The notes beneath the pieces are model-generated. The model was not told the DNA's origin. It saw only the letters and a program-made list of their open reading frames with translations, and made no database searches. Position numbers and translations under genes: made by a program. Shown piece after piece: positions 21,569 through 34,735 of a stretch of 64,000 nucleotides of DNA; positions within the stretch are counted from its first letter, which is position 1, and each line of letters begins with the position of its first letter. Source of the stretch: Poa pratensis (Eukaryota; Streptophyta; Magnoliopsida; Poales; Poaceae); contig CAMZMU010000034.1 of assembly GCA_947311845.1 (NCBI GenBank), forward strand, positions 93,528,141 through 93,592,140, given 5' to 3'.

Positions 21569-24500
21569 ATGAGTCGCCAGCAGCCTCTCAGGGCTTCCGC
21601 CAACGGCGCACCCCACCGGAAGCTCGAGAGGGAGGGTAGTGGAAGGCATGATGGTAAATCGCACCTGATGAGAACTTCATCCGGTGGTTTCACCGGTGCC
21701 GGTGAGTATCTCATCCCGTCTTGCATTGTGTACTGTTGATTGAAAGGAGCTGTTGTTGATGGTGTTCTGTCTGGGTTTAGAAAATGGAGGCAAGCTAGGG
21801 CATACGAACCCTTCAAGGGATCGTCTGGTCTATGTCATGACACAGTTTATTGGGCATCATGTGGATGTGCATGTCAAGAATGGGTCTGTCATCTCTGGGA
21901 TCTTCCATGCTACGAACACTGATAAAGACTTTGGTACGGTTCTTCCTCTTTGTTCTTCGATGTATCTTTGTGCATTTTTTAGAACATTTTTACCGTCTGT
22001 TTACTTCTCTCTTGGTGACTTTGTTTCATGGCTTCCTAGATTGTATTTTTCTTGTTGCATGCTGTGTGTACTTAGAATCATCTCTTGTTGCAGGAATTGT
22101 CTTGAAAATGGCACAACATACTTCTATTGGAGGGCAAAGTAATCCTACTGATGTTGTAAGAAAGCCTGAGACTATGATAATACCAGCACAAGAGCTTGTT
22201 CAAGTTTTTGCCAAGGTTTGTTCTCCTAACAAACAAACAAAATAATGAGCCACTTGACCGTGGCTACACTTGTTTACTTGCTTCATTGCTGGTTTTATGG
22301 GCACAATGGATGTGATTTTGGACTTAACTTGCATGTTGCGTGAACCTATTGCTCTGTTTTATTGCATTCTTTGTGCTAGTGCAATGACTACCTCTTGATA
22401 AATCACTAGGATGTAACACTTGGCGGTGATGAGCTGCCAAAAGGTCCTGTCCATGACAAAAGGAAAGACTTAATGATAGATTCTGCCATCTCTCGTTCTC
22501 ACTTCCCTGAAGAGAGGGAGCTTGAACGCTGGGCACCAGATGAAGGAGATTCAGATTGCATCGAATTGGAAAAATTTGACAGGAAGGGGCATAGGTACTG
22601 AAAAACTAAGTGAAGGCTCATCTTTACATTTGTAACATTCAATTTTCTTACAGTGATGCAAATGGTCATATAAGTGGTAATCACATTTACTTGATTTACC
22701 TAGATTTGTTCCTCAGTTAGCTGCTAATAGCCGTCTACATGTAAATCTTCCTTGTTACATACTTACATTCTGTTAAACATGACATGTTATTACGATGTAT
22801 AATTGGTTTTATAAAAGCAGACAATTATTCTTTCTTTTAAGATCATCTAAGCTACGAAAATATTTACGTTCTATGGCAGTATATTGCTTTGTCAATGATT
22901 AGGCAATTTTTGTTTAGGTTAATGTCGCAAAATTCGTGCATAAGTTTAACGTTTTGGATGGAAATCTCGTTATTATCTGTGCTCACATCATCAGCAACTT
23001 GATAGAAACTATGATTTTTGGACATCCCTTGATGGAAAGGGCAGTTCTTTTATTTTATATCATGAAAATGATGGTGTATTTCATATTTTCCTTGTTCTAT
23101 ATTTATTTTGTGATCATGATGATTAATGGTTAATATGTTGTTAGGAGCTGGGACCAGTTCGAGACAAATGCAGCTTTATTTGGTGTAAAGAGTACTTTTA
23201 ATGAAGACCTGTATACCACAAAACTTGAGCGAGGTCCTCATATGAGAGAGCTTGAAAAGCATGCTTCAAGGATAGCCCGAGAAAAATAGAGGGTGAAGAT
23301 ACAGAAGATCTGCATCTTGCTGAGGTAGGTCTCTCTGCACCTGTTCCCCCCCCCCCCCCCCCCCGCGAACACATACACAGTAAGTTATGGAAGTTTCACA
23401 AAGTTTTTGCTACTGTGCTTCGTGGATAGTAGAGGGTTTGTTAGTAAACTTTAAATATATCAAATACAGACACATGCACAATAATTTATACAGACACATG
23501 CACAATAATTTATACAGACACATGCACAATAATGTATACTTGCGCAGGAAAGGGTTTATACGTGGATGAAGACTTGGAGCAGGATGAAGAGATAAGATAT
23601 TCTGCAGTTCGCAGGGATACCGATACTTCCAAACTTAAATCCTTTATGAATGTGACAAGCAGTGCACATTCTTTTGATCCGGTTACCAGGCTAGGCAGCA
23701 TTGATACCAAGGATGTGCCGGTGTGGTCATCAACAATGGTATGGAAATGCGACCTTACATATGCTGTATTCCCACCATTTGGCACGATTTTCGATCTGCA
23801 GTTTTAGCATTAATATTTATACTACTCCTCTGGTAGTTTTTCTTAAACTACATGCCTTATAAACTTTACCATAGGGAGTAAGTTAGTAAATATAGCAAAA
23901 AGAATAATGTGCACCTTGGTCTTAAATTTGCATGAGTGTATCCCACAATCAAACAACTTTGGCTGTATGCTATTGTCATTGTTTTAACTGGAATAAGTTT
24001 GGTGAATCTGTTCCCTTTCCTCATGAATATGCCACATGTATTTTGTAGCTACTAGGTTTGAGTGAATGTATTAATTCTTCATTTGGAAATTCTGAGAGGT
24101 TTCCATTCTCTGAGATATCCGAACTGTAAGTGACTGTGTTCAGAATTTAAAGTTTAATAAGTAGATCTTCTAAATACATTCAGCAACACCTTCTCTTAGA
24201 TGGTACCAATTTATGAAACAATAAATAATCTAATGCATTAATTTGTGCCCATATTTTTTTAAATGCTACCATCCACTGGTAAATATATCAGTTTGTATTT
24301 TTGACTTTCAGGATGAAGAATCATCTTCCCATATATTTGGTGGTACCAATTTACCCGTCACTGCTGCAACTAGCGAGCTAGCATCGGAATACCAATCAAA
24401 CAAGCTTTTGCCTGCTGATGCCAACAGGTGTAATTTTGTTGTTGTTGTTGCATAGGTCGCAAGTTACATTTTTTACATATTGGTTGATTCGTCATGGACG

Positions 24501-27500
24501 CATGCCTCTCCTTAGTCCTTATATGTAGATGAATTACTTGATCCCTAAGTAATACCTTATCTATAAGGAATATTGTCTCCAATTCAATAGATAGTCTTAA
24601 CGAATCCCACATGCCCAGCTAATGGCCTCACACTCTTTATTTGGATCACTAGGGACGCCTTATCCTTGTATCTTACAGTTACTGAATGCCACTCTTTGTA
24701 CTTTGTGGGCTCTCTAGGCCACCTGTCATATACTCATTTTCTAGCTATGGACTTGTGGTGACCAATTTGGTTGCACATAGAATATGGTTTACCTCAACTT
24801 TGTGTGCCAGCTTGTCTCAGACTGTATGTACGACTTATATGTACTGTTTTTGTTCAACTAATTCGCTATTCTATTACTGTGGTTGATACCGCTGGCTTAC
24901 TAGATGATTGTCTTGTGGAATAAGCTACTCCCTCTGATACATAATAATTGTCGCTCAATCGGATGTATCTAGCACTAAAATATGTTTAGATACATAATAT
25001 GGATAGGAGGGAGTAGTTTAGGTCATGTTTGGGCTAGCTGTACTGCAAATTTATCTCAAGCGTAAGATAAAGAGTGCATGCACTAGCTTGTTAGTACTAT
25101 TTTTGTCTATGAGTTCCTATTTCTGTTTATGACATTTCATTTATTGGACTTCAATCTATTATTGATTCGTCCTCATTGTTTACCATTCGGGTTATTTAAC
25201 TGGGAAGTCCATTATTTACTGCCCCAAAGATTGATTCTCTAGGATTTAGTGATTGACATCTGGGTCCTATTTTATCACATAGTATTCATCTGGATTGCCA
25301 TGTAGTCTGGCCAAGGAAATTGATGACTTAGAATGGCGTACATATGCAAAGTTGTTAAAATTTCCAAGTATACAGGGGGTCTTATATTTTAGATGAAACA
25401 TAAGTTGAAAACATAACTTGCGGGTTATGACTCAACTGGAAGAATGCTACTAAGATACAGGTTTTACCTTGAGTACGGAACATATGTTATTCGCCACTTA
25501 GGCTTATAGAATTATAGATGTGTTCTCTCTGGTGCTGTTCTCTCAGTACGACATCTGCTTATCGTAGTTTCCTGAAATATGGTTCATTAATAGGCATACC
25601 TCTATGGTTTGCTGGGGGCTACCACCAATTTTTTCAATCTGGAATTGTGGTGCTTATGCTATGTTTTTGCACTTAAATCACTAATTAAATACCATAGGCA
25701 TACCTCTATGGTTTGCCCTGCTGTATACCTGCTTGCTTTTTCTAATTTTCTGCTCATTATCATAATATTGTGGACATCCCTAGCAGGGACATTCTAGGAT
25801 AACAGACTTAAGTAGAAATATATTGATCTCTAGCATGCCGATTGACACATTACTATTAACCTTAGGCTGGATGATAAGCGAAGTAAAGATAGCGGCGGTG
25901 ACAAAGACAACAGGAACTTGCGACCTGAGAATACTGTAAGCTTCCCTCGTTGATTACATGAGCACTACTCGTGCCTAAATCCAGTCATTTTTTTAATATA
26001 AATATGAAAGCGTGTTATTTCTGTACCTGAATTCACATTATCTTCTTTTTTTGTTCACTAGCAGTTATCTCAAGGGGGTAAGCCGCTGATTTCTGAAGGT
26101 GAGCAGAAAATTTATGCCTCAGTTGAAAGTTTAATAAATTAATGCCCTTGCCCTCTTTAAAATTTATTGTTGTCACTAGGATTTCATGGGTGGCTGTTAG
26201 CGCTATCATTAATGGTTATTCTTGATTTTATGGGTTTGGTCTGGTACTTTAGTCCTTTATGAGATGTTCAATTAGAAAATAAAAGATCGTGATGTATTGT
26301 TCTGTTACGTTGCATTTGTTGACCCATGATAAATTGTATCTGTTAATCATAAATCATCACATGAATGTATTCAGTTGTGGATACAGCAACTAACACTTCA
26401 ATTGATGGAATCATTTCGGGTACGTTTGGTTGCATGGCTTTTATGGGCATAGCCCCGCTAGCCCAGCTAGCTTAGCTCGTCCCTGGCAACCTTGCCCTTG
26501 CATGTATGTTTGGTTGCATAGCTTTTGCTAGCAAGAGAGAGGCTAGTCATTTGGATTGAAGTTGTTGCTTTTGGAGGCAATCAACCAACAATAGGAACTT
26601 TATACGTATACATGCACATACGGCCGGAGGCTCGCACGTATACGTACCAAACTACCAATGGACCGAGCGGTTAGTTACGGACTCTTCAATCCCGTGGACT
26701 TTTTCGTCGCTCGATCCGTTTTTGCCGTCGAAGGCGAGCCAAATCGGCTCTCCCGGCCGAGCGAGGATTTTCTGGCCCGATGAAGCTAGCTTGTCCTCAA
26801 AAGCAAGATTTTATCTACATACCAAACGCATAGTCTAGCCAAGCTAGGCTATAACTGAAATTGCTGGGGAACCAAACATACCCTTCTTCACTAGTCTCTG
26901 CCAAGTGGATTATATTTCGTATTTCAAGTTTTTAGCTTCTTGAATCACCTTACCATTTTTAACGGAGGGAATAGAGTTAAATCCACTCTTTGTTTTTGTT
27001 TTTGTTATTGTTGTTATTGTTATCATTATTATTATTTGTTGCTACACTCTTGGTTTATTTCACCCATTAAATAATAAGCTGTCTATATGTTTGACGCATG
27101 TGCACTTGTGAAGTGCTTGAACTTACCGCTTGAAGCTGTTTTGGTTTGACACTGTTTCCTCTAGAAACAATCTTAGTGGCCTTGTCAATATCCGTTATCT
27201 TCAGCTTTAACACTCCAAATTCCATGAATTGTTTTGAGTTGCAAGCATATGATAAGTTTTGTAATCTTGTGACAGATTTGGAAGGGGCATGTTCAAGGTC
27301 GTGTACATCTGAGCCTTCATCTTCCGGCCAAGGAGACAAGTTACCAGATTCTGCTGTGCCCAGCAAACTTCCTTCAACGTCTGAATACGTGAATTCTTCT
27401 CAAAGACCCGGTAGTTCTACATCATCAACATCCGAGCGTGTTGCTGCGAACTCAGCTGCAATTGCGCCAGGCTTGTCACCAAGCTCTTCGATGGGATCTC

Positions 27501-29057
27501 TTAGCTCGGACAAATCGAGTTTGAACCCAAATGCTAAGGTTAGGATGTGATGAAGATATGTGTCTTGTATTTGGCCATGTTCTTTTTGCTTACCTGTGTC
27601 AAAAGCATTGAAAATTGCTATTTTTGGACCAGGAATTCAAGTTGAACCCGAATGCAAAGAGTTTCACTCCCATTACTTCTCCTCTGAGGCCACCTCATCC
27701 TCCAGCGGCTGATGCAACATACTATTATCCTAATAACATGCCAACTACTCCTGGACCTGGTTTACCAGTTGGCATGGCGGTGAGTTTCTCCTATATTTAA
27801 CACACATTTGCTTAGTTATTTACCATTATATGAAATGGGTGCAATATTTGAATATAAATGTAGTTATCTTAATTATGAACCTACTTATCGAGTTTATTTC
27901 GAAAGAATCGTGAAGAGTGGCAGTGGTGTCAAGTGGTTGATTTGGCACTCAAGTTTAATATACCTACTAGTAGCTGTCAGTGTTGTAATAATTCTTATTG
28001 AACAGCTTTCCTAGGGTGTGCATAGGCACAAGGTGAAGGGTGTGCTTAGTTACAGAAAATTCTGCAACCAAGATTATCAGTTACAGAAAAGAATATCTTG
28101 GTCATGCTTCCAAGTGTGCTTTAAGTTGAACGAATTCCATACTATATATCTTAAATGATTCTAATTCCTTGAACATTTTAAGTACTATTTTGTCTCCCCT
28201 TGTAGAAAGGTTATGCTAACTTCTAACACACTGGCAGTGATTTGCACATCATTCTCTCGTGCTAACTATGCATTTATATATAAGCAAGTTTTGTGTTCCC
28301 TTACCACATTATGGTGATTATATTGCAGTTCCCGCAGCCATATGGTGGCCAGCCTATGGTTTACAATGCTCAACCTGGATCTTCTCCCCAGGGTTACATG
28401 CATCCATCTGGGCAACAGGTTAGACAGCTTACCTGAAAGTTCGCTATACGTTCTTGCTTTTCAGCTCCAGATACCATGTTGTGACTTGTTGTTCGATCTG
28501 CTGTTATGCTTAGTTTTCCAGTTCTTTAATTGGTTGTATCTAGAATTGCACAACTAGACCTCGGCTGGGATTTTATTCTGTCTGGACAGTTACTTGCCAT
28601 GATGGCCTATGAGCTTGTACTTGCCTTGGCTGGGATTTTCTTATCTAGATTGGTATCCTTCACTTTCCTTTGGTTTGGACTGTGAGCTTGCTTTTCCATG
28701 TTATTTTTAGTTATTCCTTTTCCCACTGGAGTCAAGTTGGCCTGGTGGCTGACTTGCCAACTAATTGAATACAAGCTGCCTGATGCTATTGCTACTACCG
28801 TGCTACTTTCAGTGCTTCGGCTAACTAGCTTTGTTTTTTACCTGCGCAGCAGTACGGGCAGCAGATGATGATGGGGCAGACACGTCCTGTCTATTATTAT
28901 GCACCTGTAAGTCAACATACCTGCCTTCTTATAAGTGACTGTTGTACATCTGAGCACCATTAATTTGTACTACATCATTCAGGCCCGCCCATCCTGATCG
29001 TGTTCCGCATCTGTTTCGCAGGAGATGCAACAACAATACAGAGGAAGGAACTTCTAG
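21569..29057 (+). CDS. CID4: Ataxin-2-like / CID4-type PABP-interacting protein (frame disrupted as written)
   Basis: Coding exons read as 21569-21701, 21781-21933, 22094-22215, 22410-22594, 23145-23324, 23548-23738, 24312-24427, 25866-25935, 26062-26098, 27276-27538, 27633-27779, 28329-28418, 28850-28906 and 29022-29057. This totals about 593 codons. Exons 3-4 of the transcript encode the ataxin-2 Lsm fold (VYVMTQFIGHHVDVHVKNGS, then GIVLKMAQH). The next two encode the LsmAD region (HFPEERELERWAPDEGD, then SWDQFETNAALFGVKSTFNE). Exons 11-12 encode the PAM2 motif with a doubled LNPNAK that binds the MLLE domain of poly(A)-binding protein. The C-terminus is rich in Q, G, Y and P. Such proteins act in cytoplasmic mRNA regulation. 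As written, GAAAAATAG at 23281-23289 puts a TAG in frame where the family has a REIEGED-type sequence. Exon 7 also lacks one G (GAAAGGGTTT). The exon sum is 1 modulo 3, which fits these two indels. Both lie near homopolymers, so sequencing error and true loss are both possible. Confidence 0.9.
23465..23536 (+). repeat. 24-bp tandem repeat in CID4-like intron
   Basis: Three copies of a 24-bp unit containing ACAGACACATGCACAATAAT end 12 bases before the exon at 23548. A run of about 20 C residues lies upstream at 23346-23364 in the same intron. Confidence 0.9.
24928..25013. mobile_element. Stowaway MITE in CID4-like intron
   Basis: A short (86 bp) element starts CTCCCTCTGATACATAATAA and ends ATAGGAGGGAG, with TA on both sides. 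The inner ATGTATCTAGCACTAAAATA is typical of the family. Confidence 0.88.
26418..26883. mobile_element. MITE with GGGTACGTTTGGTT ends in CID4-like intron
   Basis: The left end GGGTACGTTTGGTTGCATGG and right end GGGGAACCAAACATACCC are imperfect inverted repeats. The 3-bp flank TTC on each side fits a Harbinger-type target duplication. Inner pieces (CTAGCCCAGCTAGCTTAGCT and TAGCCAAGCTAGGC) are also inverted. It is 466 bp, with no ORF of note. Confidence 0.8.
26990..27040 (+). repeat. TTG/TTA-rich microsatellite in intron
   Basis: Imperfect TTTTTG, TTG and ATT repeats lie in the large intron before the exon at 27276. Confidence 0.8.
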
Positions 29058-30782
29058 GTAGATGATTTTGTTATCGCTGCATGTGGAACTCTGCAGCGAA
29101 ATTCTAATATGTTGGGATGCTAACCGGGCCAATGCGCTGTCGTAATGTGGTAAAAGAACTGGGGATGGTCTCTAACATCAACCATGTTTGTGTGTGGGTG
29201 TGTGCTGCCAGGGCGAAGCGCAACCGATGTCCCTCGGCTGTTGGAGTCCGAAGCGGGTTGACTTGTTACTATTTATACCATGGATGCGATGTTGTAAATT
29301 TAAAATGCCAGGCTGTTTATTTGTTTGATATCTACAAGTGTGGGGTCCGATCCTTTTGTAATACTCAACATATTTCTGATTTATTTAAGTAAGACTTGTG
29401 TGAGAATCCGAGAAACTGCAGTGGCTTCCTGATATCTGTTTTCGAGTCTTCCCAGTTTATGAAAACTTGAGACCTCCTTGCCATTCATTTTTTCTGTGAT
29501 GTCAGTACTACCTTCATGAGACCTATAGAAAATACAACACATAGAGAACTTTTTTTGAACTCGTTAAATTTTATCGATTTGACAGAATTCTATGGGACAG
29601 GTTTGAACGGCTGAACAGCCGATCCAGAGAGAGCTGCGTGCGCTGGACATGTTCCAGTCTGCTGGGAATCGCATATGCATCTGACAAAGATTACACTTGC
29701 GCGCATTGAGAAGCTGAGAGTAACTTGCCTGATGATGCGCATTAAGATTATGTTGCCTGTTGTTGATATGGCATATCCTCTAGAGGTTGGTAGGCAGAGG
29801 TGCTAAAAATGGATGCAAGTTGGGGTGCAATCTGCCCAGTGTCCAGGAGCATCGACTCCTGCCGCTGCTGAAGACACCGTCTTGTTGCTGCCTGTCAGGA
29901 AGATGGGCTGCTGAGATCATACATAACAGCTCTGCGATGGCGACAGCAAGTTGGACCCCAGATGATTCAGCCTGTAGAGCAGATGAGACTTGAGGAGACG
30001 TCGCCGAGATGAAGTTGCTGCTGCTGCTGCTAGCTGTGAGTCAGTCCTGGGTTTCGAATGAAGATGCCAATGCCTGCTGGTGCTGAATGCTGAATGTTCC
30101 GCTCTGCAGACAGCGTGGACGTAGAAGACCGGTCCAGAAAGCCCGGAGGGTTCCAAGACTGATTTAAGATCCCTGATGGACAGTGAGTAATCGGGCAGCT
30201 CCCGATGGTCAGATGCCAAGTTCTCTAGAACCATGGTGACCTGACAAGTGTGCTTTTGCAGCACTGCGTTCGCCTTGACACGAACTAGTTCTCGCGCTTC
30301 TCATTCTGGTGACGAACTAGCCTCCTTCTGTCACCACGATGACTTGGAAGCTCCGCATATTCTGATGCAGCAGCTAGGACCTCCAGGTGGAGAAAAACTT
30401 TCATCTTAGTCTTCTGGGTTAGCATCAAACTGAACTGTTTGTCTGACGTAGAAATACGAGGTAATGAGACCAACGTTGAGAGGCTTTAGGTACGTATCCT
30501 CCACTATAGCCATTCGCACTTGCTTATTCAGGTACCTATCCTCTATAATTGTACTAGTTAGGGTTCTTTCTCAGCCCCTGGTGATCTCCTGGGCATACTG
30601 AATAGTCCCAGAACAATCTCGGCATTCAATTGTCAGCCAATCAACTCTCAACAGGCAGTTGTTGATTCAACAGAGACAGGTAGTATTGCAACTCACTGTC
30701 CCCTGTTAAGATTATGCCCTCTATATGTGTGTCATACTGAGGGCCTGCCTGCATCCAGTGTACTTAGTTCTGTCCAAGCCCC
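29058..30782. other. CID4-like 3' UTR and intergenic DNA
   Basis: The 3' UTR runs from 29058 to perhaps 29480; its sequence is duplicated at 38580-39027. Beyond that, 29580-30480 is moderately GC-rich. Minus-strand ORFs at 29917-30264 and 30285-30473 carry no domain I recognise. Confidence 0.5.
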
Positions 30783-31085
30783 CTTTTCCGGACTGTAAGT
30801 TTGGGTACCGTTTAGGGTTAAAGCTAATCTCACGTGGACATCGTTCATTGTTAAAGCTGCACCCTCCACTGGAGGAGCTGTACATGACAGTATATATGTT
30901 CCTACCTGAAGCTCGATCTCTTCTTTCTACCGCATTCAGCTAACACTTATTTATGTCGATAGGCCGTCTCTGTTTACTGTGTCCTGTGACATGCAGGTGC
31001 GCCAGTCACCTGTGTAAAGTGGAAACGGATTGGGCGGTCACCTGTGTTTAGCGAGGAGAATGGCATAGGATGGAATTTTGTGCAT
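30783..31085 (+). pseudogene. Relic of F-box gene exons 3-4
   Basis: The stretch around 30863-30892 (CTGCACCCTCCACTGGAGGAG and GAGCTGTACATGACAG) matches the end of exon 3 of copies 1-2 (EELYMM, then a donor-like GTATAT). After a short intron-like gap ending GACATGCAG at 30997, the sequence through GTGTTTAGCGAGGAGAATGG matches the start of exon 4 (LYSENKG). The frame is broken and the rest of the gene is missing. It lies 0.4 kb upstream of copy 3. Confidence 0.65.
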
Positions 31086-31445
31086 CTGGGTCACATCTGC
31101 ACTTGGTGGACCTCGCTGGGCTCTGGGCCCATGGGCCGTGACCAGAATTGGTGACTGCGCTGGTGGCTACAGCGATGCACAACAGAAACGAACTGAACCT
31201 GTCTCTCCTTCCTCTGTCCTTCTTCTCTGAATCTTCTTCTTCTTCCTCAGGGCAGTTGTAGTTCCTCTCCACCTCACGTCCCGGCGATCGCCGGCGGGCG
31301 GCAATGGAGTCCAACTATTGACACGACAGACAGCAGCTCCACACCAAATTTTCCAGTGGAAAGCTCTGCATTCTCTGCAGAATGCAGAGTGCATATCCAC
31401 GAACACCAAGCGGGCGTTGGGCCTTAGCCCATCATCCACTCCACA

Positions 31446-31999
31446 GACCAGTATATAATGGCGATCCCGACCGCGCCGCCCCCACCTAGGGTTCCTTAGC
31501 CAGGCAAAATCGGTCGGACACCGGAGATGCGCCGCCGCCTGCCGTGTGCCGCCGCCGAACACCTCCCACCTCGCGCCTGCCTAGCGCTCCCCGTATGAGG
31601 ATCGACCGCTGTTCCTGCGTCGCCACCCCCAATAAGCAGCAGCTCCTTCGGGGGCTGCAACCATCAGATCCCTGCCGAGGTCCGATCCACAATCAGGCAG
31701 CTCCTCTTCGTTCTGCGATCCGCAATCGAGGAAACCAGGCAGCTCCTTCCCGAGCCGCAGCCCAAAACCAAAGCGGCTCGCGTTCTACGAGCTGCACTCC
31801 GAATTCGACCCCCTTTCGGTCTAGATTACACGAGGAGATCGATTCCTTCTCGGTTTCAATCTCCTTGTCGCCACCGGAGGCGGAACCCGAGCCGCTGTAT
31901 ATCTGCCCAGACGGGCTCCGCCAGTTTTTAGCGGAGGCCAGCGATTCCTAGGAAACCGGGAAATTTTAGAGGAGAACAAGGAGTCCAGCAACTTGTGTG
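31446..31999 (+). promoter_or_regulatory. TATA box and 5' UTR of F-box copy 3
   Basis: TATATAA lies at 31452-31458. About 45 bases downstream a C-rich leader starts that is homologous to the leader of copy 1, sharing CCGAATTCGACCCC and GATTACACGAGGAG-like words. The leader reaches the ATG at 32000. Confidence 0.65.
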
Positions 32000-34067
32000 A
32001 TGGCGAACCCTCATCTCCGGCGGCCGGCTGCCAGGTCCACGGCCGAACCATCTGTCAAAGGCCTCACCAGTTCTAGCCGATGGTCATCCCTAGCTATGCT
32101 TGTGAGTTACTTGTCCTGTTTTTTCCCCGAGATAATCGTTCCTCTAAATCCTCGTGACAGATAAAACGTAGTGAGTAGGAATCATAGTAGTAGAAATGAG
32201 TGCTCAAAATTGCTTTTTTGTGTGGAAAATCGCAGAATTTCGTTTTTGCTGGTGGGAAGTAGCAAACTTACACTTTTTTCTTGGAAAAATGCTACAAAAT
32301 AGCGTTTTGGAGACTAGCAAATCAATTCTGATTTCTTTCCATGCCAAATACAGGAAGAACTGGAAGGCGATCAATATGATTGGCTCAGCAATTTGCCTGA
32401 TGTCGTGTTGCTCAATATCTTAGAGCGACTTAATACCGCAGACGCCGCAAAAACCAGCATCCTCTCCACACGGTGGAAACAGATCCCTGCTATGCTCTCC
32501 AAAATTTATTTGTCGGTTGGTTCCTTTGACGCCGAGCGTGGCAGGTCAAAGTTGGCCTGTGATGATGTAGTTCGGGCCAACCACACCATGCTTGAAGCAA
32601 CCAGGGCCATGCTAGAAAGCAGGGCAAATTTACACACTATTCATGTCCTATCCATGCAATTTTTCTTGGGAGATGGATCTGTTAACATTGGCAAGATGGT
32701 TGCTAACACCATAGCAACGAAAAAGGTTGGCTCTGTTGAGTTAACTCTACTGACAGAGAAGAAAGGCATCAATTGCATAGCTGACGATTTCCTCTCCTAT
32801 GGGAGGCAGCTCAGTTCATTTGTTCATGCTTGTCCAACCACATTCAGTTGTCTCGCACGACTCAAGCTGGAGAATTTGAGGCTAGGAGAATCAGATTTCC
32901 CCAAAATTTTCAGTATATCCAAGCGACTGGAGTTCCTCTGCTTGTTCAACTGTGACGCGGGGTTTCTATCTTTTCTTGAAGTGGAACATCCGCAACTCCG
33001 TGAACTTGAGATTCTCAAGTGTGATTTTGAGAGGGTTGATCTGAAGTGGGTACCAAAGCTCACAAAGCTGACTTTTGCGTGTTGGCCATCTCAGTATGAT
33101 CCTTTGTCTTTCAGTTTTGTCCCACTCCTCCAGACTGTGAACATCAGTAATACGGCTGTTTCATGGCATACGGTGCTCAAGTTAAGTGAATTTCTTGGCC
33201 AAGTTACCCCAAGTGAACTACATTTGAACTTTGAAAGCGAAAAGGTTAGTCTTGATGATGAACTCAATTTTATCTTGTCATCTTATTGTGAGGTGTCTTT
33301 CAAGTTGGTTAACATATTCGGCGTTGTCTTTTCTTTTGCAGATTTGGGTTAAACCTGAAGGTCCTAGAGAATTATTTTCGGTATTCCACAAATTAAGGGT
33401 TGTAAATTTGTCTGGCATCTCAGAAGAATGTGATCTAAATTGGACAATGTTTGTTCTCCAAGGTGCACCTTACCTTCAGGAGTTATGCATCAAGGTAATT
33501 CTTTGTAGCTAATGTCCAAATATTATCCCTTTCTGCTGCATGTTCAAGCTACAATGGTGTTTTTCTTGAAATGTTGGAGTAATTACATAGGTTTTGTTGT
33601 ATTTCTGAATAGGGGCCGGGATCCCTCTCAGGACCCCCTAACATGTTCCAACAGGTTTGCTTCTTAATTTGTTTTTCGATGAAATGCAGGTGTGGGATCA
33701 TCTATGTGAAATGGTAGAGAATGAGGAGCATAGGAAGATGCTGGCGTATAGTGAGGCAAAGAAGGATGCTTGTGCAGAGTGGGAAGCACCTTCATCTTGC
33801 TTCAAGCACCGCAATCTGACTGTTTTGAAGATATTTGGGTTTCAATCAGAAGACAAGTTTGTCAATTATATCATAGATGTCATAGAAGCCGCGGTCAGTC
33901 TTGAGGACATATACTTGTATGAGAAGCCAACGTGTGAGACGTGTAAGCACAAGACGCAAAAGGACAGATACCCACGGACAAACAAGCAGAGGATCACGCT
34001 TAGGAACATATTGAACAGGGAGACGTGCTCGCTTGTAAGGGTTCACTTCCCGAGTTCAAGAACCTGA
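32000..34067 (+). CDS. F-box/LRR/FBD-like protein, copy 3 (intact)
   Basis: The exons are 32000-32101, 32354-33244, 33342-33494 and 33690-34067. All are phase 0 with GT-AG ends, giving about 507 residues. The N-terminal exon adds about 34 residues (MANPHLRRPAARSTAEPSVK...), absent from copies 1 and 2, where this exon is only ATGGAG. The F-box spans about residues 48-90 (LPDVVLLNILERL, AKTSILSTRW). LRR-like sequence follows. An FBD-like segment (FVNYIIDVIEAAVSLEDIYLY) has cysteines at CETCKHK. The likely role is a target-recognition subunit of an SCF ubiquitin ligase, with unknown substrate. It is diverged from copies 1-2 (clearly homologous, many substitutions) but keeps the same introns and leader. 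Confidence 0.9.
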
Positions 34068-34424
34068 AGGTCAACCATTGCAGCAAGTATTTGTGTTAGC
34101 TCTTATGTTATGAAGTGTTTATTTTGGCAATTGGATTGTATTAGTAGTAGTAAATAGTGCTAAAAATCTTAGGGAAGAAAACATTGTGTTCACTATAAGG
34201 TGTTTATTTAGTTGCGACTGTTTGACTACTCTAAATTAGTGTATAATCTGTTTTTCTCTCTTGCATGAAAGAGATGTAGTTTTGTGTTGATGTGCTGTCT
34301 AACAAGTGTTACTGTCATGCTTTGAGTAAAGGACATGGCCACTTGGCCAGTGGCTAGATAGCCATGTAACCGGCTGCGCTCCAGGGAAAGTAAACCATCC
34401 TGTAGAGCATGCAAATAGAAAACA

Positions 34425-34735
34425 CTACGTTGAACATGGGTAAATATGAACCCGGTTGAGAAATGCATTTTCTTAATGTTTAAAATTTCTGCAAAAATGT
34501 TCACATGTACATCTGCATGTTCCATGTGTGCGTAGAAAGTTTCACGGAGAAACAACTTTTTACTTGATTTTCTCTTTTTCACGGAGGCAAAGTAAATAGT
34601 AATTTTGTCACGAAACTCATGTGTAGGGCACATCTGTTTTGCATCTATGCATGAAAATTTTGTTTCAATTTTTTTGGACATGTTTTGCATACCACGTTCC
34701 AAATAAGAGGGCTCATATGTACCCTTGGTTCTAGT
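34425..34735. mobile_element. Foldback MITE-like element downstream of copy 3
   Basis: The left part has CATGGGTAAATATGAACCCG; the right part has GAGGGCTCATATGTACCC, its approximate complement. Between them, AGAAAGTTTCACGGAGAAAC and its partner near 34600 are also inverted. No clear target duplication was found, so the ends are approximate. Confidence 0.6.
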
